DNA from: Kryptolebias marmoratus
Taxonomy: Eukaryota > Chordata > Actinopteri > Cyprinodontiformes > Rivulidae
Assembly: GCF_001649575.2 (NCBI RefSeq)
Contig: NC_051431.1
Span: forward strand, 22,385,032-22,449,031
DNA length: 64,000 bases
Direction: 5' to 3'
The notes under the pieces are model-generated. The model was not told where the DNA came from, ran no database searches, and was given only the letters and a program-made list of their open reading frames with translations. Every line of letters starts with the position of its first letter. Position 1 is the stretch's first letter. The position numbers and the translations under genes are program-made. Shown piece by piece: positions 46,229-56,082 of this stretch.

Positions 46229-49200
46229 ACTGATGCAGGATTTTAGCTCTTCGTCTTCGTCCTCATCTTCTGACAGCGAGACAGATGAGAAGAAAAAGAA
46301 GAAGGAGAAGAAAAAGGCAAGTCTGTTTGTGTGTCTTTTAAAATAGTGTGAAGATGTAAAATAAGATTTATGGTTTATGTTCACTTTGGAGCAGATAAAA
46401 AAAAAACAAAAAAAAAACTGAATTCCCAAACGCTGCAGCTCAAATTGCCTGAGAAGCTGAGCTCTGCCTCTGAACCTAACAGAGAGATAAACGGGGTTCT
46501 GTTCCCCCGAAACAAGCTGCAAGGAAAGCTGCAGAAGTGAAGGATAAAGAAGCTCAGCAGCTGTTGTGTCATACAGTCTCACTGACATCAGACACTAAAA
46601 GCAGCCCTGCAGATGTTAAATGAACTGCACACACAAGGTGGCCAATGAACTGGATTCCAGGGTAAATATCTAACCTGCAGCAGATTATAAAACTATTTAG
46701 TGAAGTGAGATTTATTTATATAGCACTTTTCAGCAGCAAGGCGATTCAAAGCACTTTACAGCAGAATCAAATACAGCAGGTACAAAATCAAACATAGGGA
46801 AAAAAACATAAATCATGTATAATCTAAATAAAATATAGGATAATCTAAATAAAATCACAAAACCAAACATATGTAAACATGAGCTAAGACAGTCAAAATA
46901 GTAGCTAAAATAATGTAAATGAAATCAAAATCAAATATAGAAATACAGAAGTAAAAAACATAAATTTTTGGAACACCTTAGTTTAATTTCATGTTTTTTG
47001 TTTTGTTTTTGTTTTTCTGTGACAGGATGAAGAGCAAAAACAGCCCAGCACTTCGACTGATCTTTCAGCTGCAGGTGAGAGTTTCAACCTGGGAAAAGCT
47101 ACATCAGTCTAAATAACAAATACAACCAACCTACCGAATTCCATAAAAATTGGATTGTTGTGTAGAAGGTAAATAAAAGAAACAAAGCAATGATTTGCAA
47201 ATTCTGCAAATCCATATTTCAATCCCAATGGAACTAAGAAACTGTACTGTTTTTAAGAAAAATACTGTATTAGGTCATTTTGAATATGATGGCAACAACA
47301 CATCTCAGAAAAGTTGGGACAGGGGCAACAAAAGGCTGTAAAAGGAAAGTGTACGAATAAGAAACAGCTGGAAGATAATTTTGCAGCTAATTAGGTTAAC
47401 TGGCAACAGATCAGTAAGAGGACTGGGTATAAAAAGTCCATTTTATAGAGGCTGTATCTCTCAGAAGTGAAGATGGGCAGAGGGTCACCAATCACTAAAA
47501 AAACAGCATCTAAAATAGTAAAACAATTGTAAAATGCTACTCCTCAATGGAAAATTAGGAAGACTTTGAATCTACTGTTCATAATACCATCAAACGATTT
47601 CAAGAATCACTGATTCTGTTCTGGACGTCGATGCATGGACTCGGGAACACTTCTACAGATCCTTGTCTGTAAACACAGTTCACTGTACTGTCCATTAATG
47701 CTGCTTAAAGCTCTGTCAGGCAATAAAAGAACCACCCAGAAACACTGTCATCTTCTCTGAGCTGATTCTCATTTAAAATGGACTAAGGGAGAGTGGAAAA
47801 CTGTTCTGTGGTCAGACAAATCACAATTTTTAATTTATTTCAGAACCCACAGATGTCGTGTCCTCTATACTAAAAAGTAAAGGGACCATCCAGCCTATTA
47901 TCTCTGAACAGTTCAAAAGCCTGCCTCGCTGATGGTATGGGGGTGCATTATTGCTGAACGAAATGGAAAGGCACCATCGATGAAGAAAAGTATAGACAGG
48001 TTTTAGAGCAACATATGATCCCATCCAGACAAGACATCTTTCAGGGAAGGCCTTGTGTATTTCAGCAAGACAATGCTGCATCCATTCCAGCAGCAGGGCT
48101 TCACAGTAGAGGAGTCCAGGTGCTGAACGGTCCTGCCTGCAGTCCAGACCTCTCACCAATATTTGACGCATCACGAGACAAAAAAAAATCTGCCAAGAAA
48201 TGACAGCTAGAATCCTCCGTCAGACAAAGAATGGGACAACGTTCTTTCCAAAACCTCCTGCAGCTGCTCTCCTCAGCTCCTGGATGTTTACAGACTGTTG
48301 TTAGAAGAAGAGGAGATGCTTCACAGTGATAAACATAACCCTGTTCATACTTTTTTGAGATGTGTTGCTGCCATCAAATTCATTTGTTCCTAAAAATGGT
48401 ACAAAACTTTAGTTTTAATCATCTGATATGTCGACTATGTTCCATTGTGAATACCATATCGGTTCATGAGATTTGCAGATCACTGCATTCTGTTTTTCAC
48501 AACATCCTAACTTTTTTAGAATTGGGGTTGCATGTATGGGCTAGAAATTCTGAAGAGTGCCAACCAACACAGCTACTGCCAAAAACTCCCAGCACACATA
48601 GTCTTTCTACTACAGAGCTCAATAGTAATTTGGGGCTTAGTGCTTTTCATCACCTAAGGTGACAAAATGCCAACAGTTGTATTAACTGTATAAGAAGTGT
48701 AAAAAGGCCCATTTTTACTTCTGCAGGTGGGGAGGCTGGAGAACTTGGCGCTGCTGAAGATGAGAAAAAAGAAAATGTCGCTGACAAGGTGGAAAAAAAC
48801 CCACACCCTCTCCTGCACATGGTGCATGCATCAAAACCAGAAAAATCATTGTCGTATTTTGTCTTCACAGGCCAGTGAGATTCAGGCAGCAGGAGAGGGG
48901 AAAGTCTCCTCCACCTGGGCAGGTGCTGAACTGGTTCTGAAACCGGTTTAACCCGGGGCTGGATGGGCCCGCATTTTGACATTGTGCTGACGGTTCCTTT
49001 TTTTCCAGCAGGGGGAGCGGAGGCGTTTCCTCACGGTCCTGAGGACGGTCACCTGAGTGATGATGAGGGAGAAGGAGACAAGGAGAAGGAGAAGAAGAAG
49101 AAGAAGAAGCTGAAGAAGAAAAAGAAGAAGGTCAGTCTGCAGTGAGAGTATTCACAGAATGTGAAAGCTTTTCTGTCATTTGGACGGAATTCCAAATTCC

Positions 49201-52200
49201 TCTCGATTGTTGGGAATATTAGTGTTTCTAATTTGCGTAAAACGTTTGCATTTGGAAACCTTTCTCTGGTCCACAGGAGTCCTCCAGCTCTTCTTCTTCA
49301 TCTGACAGTGAAGATGAGGAGGAAAAAAAGAAGACGAAGAAGAAGAAGAAAGAGAAGAAGAAAAAAGAGAAGGTTTGTGTCTTGACCCATGTATAGGTTC
49401 TAGCTCCGAGTCATTCTGCTGAACATCAGATTGCTTCATTCTCGGTTTTCTTCTTTTGCAGGATTCAAGCTCCTCTTCCTCTTCTGATAGTGAGGATGAC
49501 AAGAAGAAGAAGAAAAAGGTGAAAAAGGAAGAACATCTTGACCAAAGTTAGGCTTTATCATTAGCTTCTGGAGAGTTTATCGCACATGGATTTTTCTCTT
49601 TGTGCTCTCCATGTACAGGATTCAAGCTCGTCCTCTTTGTCCTCCTCCTCCTCCTCATCTGATAGTGAAGATGCGAAGAAGAAGAAGAAGAAAAAGGTAA
49701 GGATAAGGTTTATAATCTCAATGCTTGTTTATTTTTCCTTTTTGTTCTTAGGTTGTCAGGATTGTAAAGTTATTGATCAAATTTTCTTGGTATTAATCTA
49801 CTCCACAGGACTCCAGCTCTTCCTCCTCGTCTTCCTCTTCTTCTGATAGTGAGGATGAGAAGAAAAAGAAGAAGCAGAAGAAGAAGAAGAAGAAAAAGAA
49901 GACAAAGAAGAAGAAGGATAAGGTTTTAGTCTTTAGAGCCTTCTTGCTTGTTTCTTTTCCTTTAAGGTTCTTATGTTTGTAGTATTTCTTTTATTTCAAA
50001 ACAAATTTTCTTGATATTAATCTGCTCCACAGGACTCCAGCTCTTCCTCCTCATCTTCCTCTTCTTCTGATAGTGATGATGACAAGAAGAAGAAGAAAAA
50101 GAAGGCAAAGAAGAAGAAGGATAAGGTTTTAGTCTTTAACACCTTCTTGCTTTTGTTTGTTTTTAGGTTGATGGTCATGTTTTTCAAATACTATTTTACT
50201 GACATGAATCTGTTCCCCAGGACTCCAGCTCTTCCTCTTCTTCTGATAGTGAGGATGACAAGAAGAAGAAAAAGAAGAAGAAAAAGAAGAAGAGGAAGAC
50301 GGTAAAAAAGCCTGTAATTTCTAATGATCAACGTTCCTGTTTTCAGTCATCGTTTGGATTCACGCTCTGCTGCTTAGCTGAATTGAACGAAATCGAATAA
50401 TGTGACTGTTCGATATTATCTCTAGTGTTCCAGCTCATCTGATGAAAGTTCCTCCTCTTCCTCATCTTCATCTGATAGTGATGACAACAAGGTAAGACAT
50501 GCAGCTGGAATCTGACATTTTGTGTTCTGTAACATGTAATTTATTCCATGTTTCCTCCTTATAGAAGAAGAAGAAGGACAAGAAAAAGAAAAAGGACAAG
50601 AAGAAGAAGAAAAAGAAGGTAAAAATGTTTTATCATTTTATTCATTTAAAGTTTTTTTTTTTCTTGGATTTGTTTGTGCTTATTTTATGAGAACAACCAA
50701 AAAGTTGTAAAACAGAACATCAACACTCACCCTTTTTTTGTCCAGGATTCTTCCTCTTCATCCAATGATTCTTCAAGTGAGGATGAGAAGAAGAAGAAGA
50801 AAAAGAAAGACAAGAAGAAGAAGAAAAAGAAGGTAGAATGCTTTTATCTTTTCATACATTTGAATTTTCTCTGCACTTGTGTTCACATTTATTTGTGAAA
50901 ACTGCTTAGTCGAGAAACAAAACCTCATCACCCACGCTTTCTGTTTTTGTCCAGGATTCTTCTTCTTCTTCTTCCTCTTCCTCTTCATCCAGTGATGATG
51001 AGAAGAAGAAGAAAAAGAAAAAGAAGGATAAGAAAAAGAAGAAAAAGAAAGACAAGAAAAAGGTAGATTGGACACGTTCAGTCCAACGAAACCTCTTCCT
51101 TGTTGACAACCTGAAAACTGAATTCAGTCCCATGTTTCATGTTTGTATCCAAGGACTCGGACTCTTCCAGCAGTGATAAGGACAAGAAGAAGAAGCAAAA
51201 GAAGGACAAAAAGAAGGTGGTTCAGAGTGATGAAGCAATTTAAAATTTTCTTCAACTTACTGTTTGTTTGTGAGTCAGGTAGTTGAGCGTTTTTTGGTTT
51301 TGTGTGTGAACAGGACTCCAGCTGCAGTTCCCCCAGCGACGGTGACAGTGACAAGGAAAATAAGGAGAAAAAAGACAAGGAGGGACAGGTAAAATACTCA
51401 GGAAATATTGCCACTTTGTTTCAGGATTTCCCTACTTCTCCCTCCCAGAGTTTCGATCACACATGGGTAAAATAAGGCCTGAGAGAAAGAATTGGACCTT
51501 GAGCTATCTTTATCTGACCCTCAACAACTTCACACAAAAACGAACCTTAAAACGAATCCAGGAAACCTTGGAATTTAATCATCACTGCTGAGACCTAAAA
51601 CAGTCTTAACTGCCCTTTTACCAGTGTGCAGGACTGCTTTTTGACTACAATAGTAAACATTCTTTGCTCAAGCTTTAAGGTTGTGATGAAGGATGTGTCA
51701 AAAAAAGACTAATTATTGTGGAGGTTTTAGCCAAGAGTTGTTTGTTCAACAGGCACCATGTTTAACACTCCAAGAGAGAATGGATGTATTTGGATCAGGC
51801 ACGGCAACTTTACTACCATTATCAAAAAAACAGCCTGAAAGGGTCTCTGCCTGAAAGAATATTCACATAAAGCTTTCAACAATGAACAAAACTGCAACAA
51901 ACTTTAGCTGTTTGTTGCCATGTGAAAGAAATCAGTTTATTTATTTTGTGCATTTTTTTTGCAGATGATGTGATGCTCTATATCAGGGGTGGCCAACCCT
52001 GGTCCTCGAGGGCCACCATCCTGCATGTTTTCCCTTGTTTCCCTGCTCCAACACACCTAAACCGATGGTTAAATGACCTCTTCATGTTCTGCAGAAGTCT
52101 GTTAATCACAAAATGATTCAAATCAGGTGTGTTGGAGCAGAGAAACAAGTAAAACATGCAGGATGGTGGCCCTCCAGGGCCAGGGTTGGCCACCCCTGCT

Positions 52201-53612
52201 CTATACGGTAGATATAGGTAGCACATTGAGCTTATGTTTTGTTTCAGTCATTAAGTCAAAATGGCCTTCTCAAAAGTGATTTCCCATCAATGGTTTATAA
52301 TCAGCAAGACCCTCTTCACACTTGATGATGACGTGGCTGGAGTTCAGTCAATTTGACAAAACGAGATAATCACGATGCTCTTAGTACTCACTAAATGGGG
52401 TTTCCCGTTAATTTCCACATCTCAGAAAAGCTCTCTGCGCCATGACCTGGGCCTCACCTTGGTATGACTCTCTTGGATTGTGTCAGGAGGCAGCTGGAAG
52501 AAGATCACGCCATATTAGCCAGCACATGGCTACCACTAGGTTATCAGGGTATCACGTCTGCACTAGATTGTTTCCATGCAGATGGAAACAGATTGTCTTT
52601 TATGTATGGGAGATTTTTAGGTGTCCCCCATCAGTTGCTGCAAAGGGGGAAAAAAAAAAAAATTTCTGTGCAGATCCTCAAACGCGTTAATCCATCATCC
52701 TTCCTCCTCCAGCAGCAGGCCTGACCTTAATTAGAACATGTTTTTTGCTGCTTTGCAACAAAGGTGACTAAAGGAGGGCTGAGTGAGGTGTGAAAATTTT
52801 TGGCGCATAGAGAACACAGATTAGCCATTGCAGCTGCATGGTGAAGGTGTGGTGAGAGCATGGCTGGATTCTACTGGTTGTTGTGAGAGAGGCTGTGTGG
52901 CACAGTGTGCGAAGCAGCTATGTCACCAAGAGCGTTGACTTGCTTAAAACGCTGCCATCATGCTCCCCCAGTATCCTCCGAGAACCCCGATACACTCCCA
53001 CTTTGTTAATAAACCACACCAGTCGTGCGCCGAAAGTTTTCGGTTACGGTTGGTAACGCGTCACGCCCTACCATGTTTGACGAGGAACCCACTGGGTTCT
53101 GAATGTTGGACCTATAAATAATATTGTAGGTTCATTTAATGTATGGAGGAAGCCGACTCTCATACTTGCTGTCTTTTCTGTGTCTCACTCTGTCCGTGTC
53201 TTTGCTTCTTCTGATTGTGCTCCAGAAGATCCCTGAGGGAGACCAAAGCGACAAGCCCACAATGGACGTGTCAGGCTCAGGCGGCGGTAAACTTTCAGCC
53301 TCAAGCGGAAGCAGCACCGACCCAAGTGGTACTAGCGTGGCGCCCTCCGTGTCCTTTCACTCCACACTCGATGTGAACCTGGACCCTCCAACTTCAACGA
53401 TGACGACGACTTCTTCTTCCACTTCTGACTCCAGGCCATCCGGCTCCAGCTCCCAGCTGAGCGTTGGCAACAGGGCCTCAATCCGCAGGCCTCTCAGCCC
53501 CATGGAGACCCTGATGTCCAATTCACGGAAGTACGGAGACGGAACAACCCGAACCTCCACCCACCTCTCCTCAAGTGACCTGCTGAGAGGCCCCAGGCCT
53601 TACCAACCGTAA
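39497..53612 (+). CDS. Unrecognised charge-block (Ser-acidic/Lys) repeat protein, 28 exons
   Basis: No named homologue recognised. Exons: 39497-39518, 40027-40166, 40249-40350, 40874-40963, 43662-43749, 45092-45144, 45240-45323, 45445-45537, 45624-45716, 45810-45944, 46239-46316, 47026-47074, 48727-48788, 48871-48922, 49012-49130, 49277-49372, 49462-49518, 49619-49696, 49809-49922, 50033-50125, 50221-50301, 50426-50491, 50565-50618, 50746-50832, 50955-51062, 51154-51216, 51314-51388, 53226-53612 (TAA). They total 2,619 nt in one frame, 872 residues. Exons 8 and 11 need GC donors. The protein has a mildly acidic N-terminus, then repeated blocks [10 protein letters not shown] + KKKK, then a Ser/Thr/Pro-rich C-terminus. 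The serine-acidic junctions are good CK2-type sites (SDSEDD), and the lysine blocks could act as nuclear/nucleolar signals. The layout is like Nopp140/NOLC1, but no LisH or Nopp140 C-terminal domain is seen. A nuclear, disordered, heavily phosphorylated scaffold is inference only. Confidence 0.8.
40874..46316 (+). CDS. Charge-block array, first half (exons 4-11)
   Basis: Exon 4 is a pure Ser block (about 20 Ser, ends SDSDSE) and exon 5 starts as the Lys block, so one module is split by a 2.7-kb intron. Exon 5 continues into a non-repetitive stretch [13 protein letters not shown], and exon 6 adds [17 protein letters not shown]; these two are the only phase-1 join in the half-array. Exons 7-11 each encode one full Ser-acidic plus Lys module of 26-45 residues with phase 0 at both ends. 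Donors of exons 8 (45538) and 11 (46317, GCAAGT) are GC. Confidence 0.75.
41000..43600. other. Intron 4 of charge-block gene: repeats, no exon seen
   Basis: A 2.7-kb intron, the longest in this gene. No phase-0 module exon is found. 41600-41900 contains GTGCTTCACTGTTG-like wording reminiscent of a decayed reversed Tc1 transposase, at low confidence. 42205-42300 resembles 44930-45010 in the intron after exon 5 (shared CAAAGAGC..CTAC.AC..GTAAGA..ACTGTTC). Confidence 0.4.
43984..44760 (-). mobile_element. Reversed LINE-like 3' region in intron 5
   Basis: Begins TTTTATTTATAGGCACCTTT, the reversed tail common to fish L2-type elements. It continues with sequence (GCTGAGTTCTGGACCAGTTGG, CAGTCGTCCAGACGAGAAG) that recurs widely in fish genomes. 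Open frames on the - strand here are fragments, not genes. Confidence 0.5.
46696..46985 (-). mobile_element. Reversed L2-type LINE tail in intron 11
   Basis: TTTATTTATATAGCACTTTT followed by CAGCAGCAAGGCGATTCAAA matches the insertion at 16837-17398. It ends shortly before exon 12 (47026). Confidence 0.6.
47026..48922 (+). CDS. Charge-block gene, mid-protein linker exons 12-14
   Basis: Exons 47026-47074, 48727-48788 and 48871-48922 encode a non-lysine-block spacer ([17 protein letters not shown], then [16 protein letters not shown], then [17 protein letters not shown]). They use phase-1 joins, unlike the phase-0 module exons. The gene is thus two module arrays separated by a Gly/Ala/Glu linker. 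A decayed DNA transposon occupies the intron between exons 12 and 13. Confidence 0.65.
47122..48534. mobile_element. Decayed DNA transposon in intron 12
   Basis: Imperfect inverted ends: the left begins TACAACC and contains GAATTCCATAAAAATTGG, and the right ends TTTTTTAGAATTGGGGTTGC. Further inside, the left has GCAATGATTTGCAAATT and the right has AGATTTGCAGATCACTGCATT inverted. The interior holds broken transposase-like reading (GTCAGACAAATCACAATTTTT, CTGATGGTATGGGGGTGC), with stops and shifts in all frames. A fish Tc1/mariner-like element is likely; the exact family is uncertain. Confidence 0.65.
49012..51388 (+). CDS. Charge-block array, second half (exons 15-27)
   Basis: Thirteen exons in 2.4 kb separated by introns of about 75-150 bp. 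Exon 15 starts [20 protein letters not shown] and ends in lysines; its acceptor is CAGCAG (49009 or 49012). Exons 16-21 and 24-26 are full modules of 19-38 residues. Exon 22 (Ser block) and exon 23 (Lys block) form a second split module. Exon 27 is a degenerate module ([23 protein letters not shown]). Exons 19 and 20 and their flanking introns are nearly the same sequence, as are the flanks of exons 24 and 25, indicating recent tandem duplication. Confidence 0.78.
51389..53225 (+). other. Last intron of charge-block gene
   Basis: 1.8 kb holding the hAT MITE at 51984-52198 and otherwise unclassified AT-rich sequence. No extra phase-0 exon was found. Confidence 0.55.
51984..52198. mobile_element. 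hAT-like MITE, copy 3, with 8-bp target duplication
   Basis: The best-preserved copy: it starts CAGGGGTGGCCAACCCTGGT and ends GGGTTGGCCACCCCTG, almost perfect inverted ends. Flanks CTCTATAT and CTCTATAC are an 8-bp target duplication with one mismatch, which supports the hAT superfamily. Confidence 0.85.
53226..53612 (+). CDS. Charge-block gene, terminal exon 28
   Basis: One 387-nt exon encoding [20 protein letters not shown], then a Ser/Thr-rich region, then [20 protein letters not shown] and the C-terminus [11 protein letters not shown]. It lacks lysine blocks and is the most promising part for homology detection. RRPLSP is a plausible proline-directed or basophilic kinase site. The acceptor follows a pyrimidine-rich tract (TTCTGATTGTGCTCCAG). 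Confidence 0.8.
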   Translation, partial: KIPEGDQSDKPTMDVSGSGGGKLSASSGSSTDPSGTSVAPSVSFHSTLDVNLDPPTSTMTTTSSSTSDSRPSGSSSQLSVGNRASIRRPLSPMETLMSNSRKYGDGTTRTSTHLSSSDLLRGPRPYQP

Positions 53613-53753
53613 AATGTCAAAGGCTGAAAAGAAATTTAAAAGAGAAAAGAAAGGAGAAACAAATCATGGTTTAGTGGGAAGTAACGATGAGATTTACTTT
53701 TGTTGCTGGTCCTGGGTGTTTTTTTTACTTTTGGAATATTACGCAATCGCTTA

Positions 53754-53759
53754 AATAAA
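53754..53759 (+). terminator. Poly(A) signal of charge-block gene
   Basis: AATAAA 142 bp after the stop codon. A second AATAAA at 53839-53844 is an alternative. Transcription must end before the reversed LINE that begins at about 53976. Confidence 0.6.
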
Positions 53760-53975
53760 AGATAACATAAAATGTTTTTGATGTTTGAGTGGAACAGGAA
53801 AAAAATTTGAAATGATTTTATCCCTTCGAAAAGTTTGAAATAAAAAAAAGAACAATTCTGTGAAAACTTACATTCATATGAAAGAATTCAACATGATTGA
53901 TTTGTGTGAATAAAACCGGTTGACGTGGTTTTTGTCTCTGCCGTGCTTCATTATTTTTACCAGCAGCTTTATGAT

Positions 53976-55290
53976 GAATCTCAAAATCAGAATTCTTTGT
54001 TTGTCATTGTGCCACGGGGGTACAACAAAATTGTGAAACAAGAAAAATAGAATAAAAAGCAACAAAAAATAAAAACAAAAACAGCACCGTTCTGGTATTG
54101 CACATAGAGTAGATATTGCACAGTATTGGCTGTTTGGACGGCTGATAGCAACAGTAATTTACAGTGTACATGAGGCATTCAGGGCAACAACCGCTCTTGG
54201 AAAAAAAACTGTTTTTTAGTCTGTTGGTTTTGGTCTTAATTGCCCTAAGACGCCTCCCAGAGGGGAGCAGTTGAAAAAGGTAGCAACCAGGGTGTGAGGA
54301 GTCCCTGATGATACTGCGGGCTCTCCTGAGGCAGCAGGTGGAGTAAATCTCCTCCAGCGAGGGTAGGGGGCAACCAGTCAGTCTTTTGGCGGTGTTGATA
54401 ACCCGCTGGAGCTGGTTCCTTTCTGCTGCAGTGCAGCTGGAGAACCACAGCGAGATGCCACAGCTCAGCACCGACTCCACAGAGCAGCGGTAGAAGGACC
54501 GCAATAGTTCTGCTCTCAGATTGTTCTTCCTGAGAATCCTCAGGAAGTACAGTCTTTGTTGCGCCTTCTTCAGGATTGCCGTAGAGTTCTTAGTCCACGT
54601 TAGATCCCCGCTGATGTGGGTACCCAGGAACCGAAAGTCCAGCACCATCTCCACCCTGTCCCTGTTGATGGCAATGGGCTGGATGTCCTGTTTACACCTC
54701 CAGAAGTCAACAGTGATCTCCTTTGACTTGGAGGTGTTCAGAGTCAAGTTATCGTCCCTACACCATGCAGACAGACGCTCCACCTCCACCCTGTAGGCAG
54801 TCTCATCTCCTCCTGAGATGAGCCCCACCACCGTGGTATCATCAGCAAACTTAATGATGGCGTTGCTCGGGTGGGTGGGGGTGCAGTCATAGGTGTAGAG
54901 GGTGTAGAGTAGGGGGCTCAGCACACAACCCTGTGGGGAGCCAGTGCTGGTCCTCAGTGGAGAGGACAGGTGGTGTCCTACTCTCACCCTCTGGGAGCGG
55001 TCTGTCAGGAAGTCCAGAATCCAACTACAGGTGCTGGCTGGGAGACCCAGGTCCCCCAGCTTGCTCACCAGCCGACTCGGGATGATGGTGTTAAAAGCCG
55101 AGCTGAAGTCCAGGAAGAGCAGCTTCACCTCGCTCCTGCACGTGAATCTCACCTTACGTAGGACTCTGGCACTGATTTCACGCAGACGGTCTGCAGGTTT
55201 ACTCACATCCCACCACATTTTAAACTGAAATGTCCTGCTTGCTACCATAGACTGGACCACAGTCTGCCTGGGGACAGGTGAAGGGTCATG
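53976..55290 (-). mobile_element. 5'-truncated CR1/L2-group non-LTR retrotransposon
   Basis: The - strand has an open frame of about 430 codons with reverse transcriptase landmarks in order: [13 protein letters not shown] (motif A), [17 protein letters not shown] (motif B) and FADDTTVVG (motif C, catalytic aspartates present). C-terminal sequence follows ([49 protein letters not shown]). The 3' tail reads GACAAACAAAGAATTCTGAT on the - strand, as in fish CR1/L2/Rex1-type elements. ORF1, endonuclease and the N-terminal half of the reverse transcriptase are missing. The intact frame suggests a fairly recent insertion. Confidence 0.85.
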
Positions 55291-55402
55291 AACCCCCACA
55301 CACCCCTACAATATGACTAGTTCTCAACTTCATTGCTGCCTCAAAATTTAAAATGACCATTTTCTTCCCCCCAAAAATATGTTCCAATTTCTTAGTTTAA
55401 AC

Positions 55403-55535
55403 CAGGGGTAGGCAACCCTGGTCCTGGAGAGCCACCATCCTGCATGTTTTCCCTTGTTTCTCTGCTCCAACACACCTGATTTAGTGGTTAAATCACTTCT
55501 CCATGTCCTGCAGAAGCCTGTTGATTCAAATCCAT
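55403..55535. mobile_element. hAT-like MITE, copy 4, right end missing
   Basis: Starts CAGGGGTAGGCAACCCTGGT after TTTAAAC and follows the family to GCAGAAGCCTGTTGATTCAAATC, then diverges. The right half is lost. Confidence 0.7.
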
Positions 55536-56082
55536 GTGGCGAGAGGAGGCCCCACAGTGCTTCTGTGCAAGGTGCTAGTAATCGGTCAGCCTCTACAGGA
55601 AGTCGAGACGTTGCGTACACTCCCAAAAACTATATAAGGACACCTTTCAAAATGAGTGCAAAGAGTGTTGGAGGGGCTTATTTTGTGCAGGATAAGAGGA
55701 GAAATAGGCAGCATTTCAGTACTGGGTCTCCCTCAGTCTGTTCCTGAGGTAAAGGTGGAATAATGGATCTGGTCTGTGGCTGCCTCCCAGTTATTAAAAA
55801 AAAAAAGAAAAAAAGAAGCCATTCTTGATATAATTACTCACATGTGTTGGAGCAGGCGCAGAACTGATGTAAGATATCAGCCTGTGTTTGATTGGAGCTC
55901 CCGGCTGAAAGGAATGAGCTGTCATTATGGTGAAAGTGGATGGGAGTGTGCTTGACTGTTGGTGTGTGGGCGTGGCTCAGCTCTGCCTCCTGCTTTAGGT
56001 GCTGTTCAGGCACATTTCCTGGAACTATCAGAGAGAAAAACAAGGCGCAGGAGGAAGAGGGGCTTGAAGGAACGCGAACAGA

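Noticed and set aside
39497..53612. Naming the charge-block gene NOLC1, cylicin or a dentin phosphoprotein-like gene
   Set aside because: Only composition and block layout are similar. The unique N- and C-terminal segments match none of these families as I know them.
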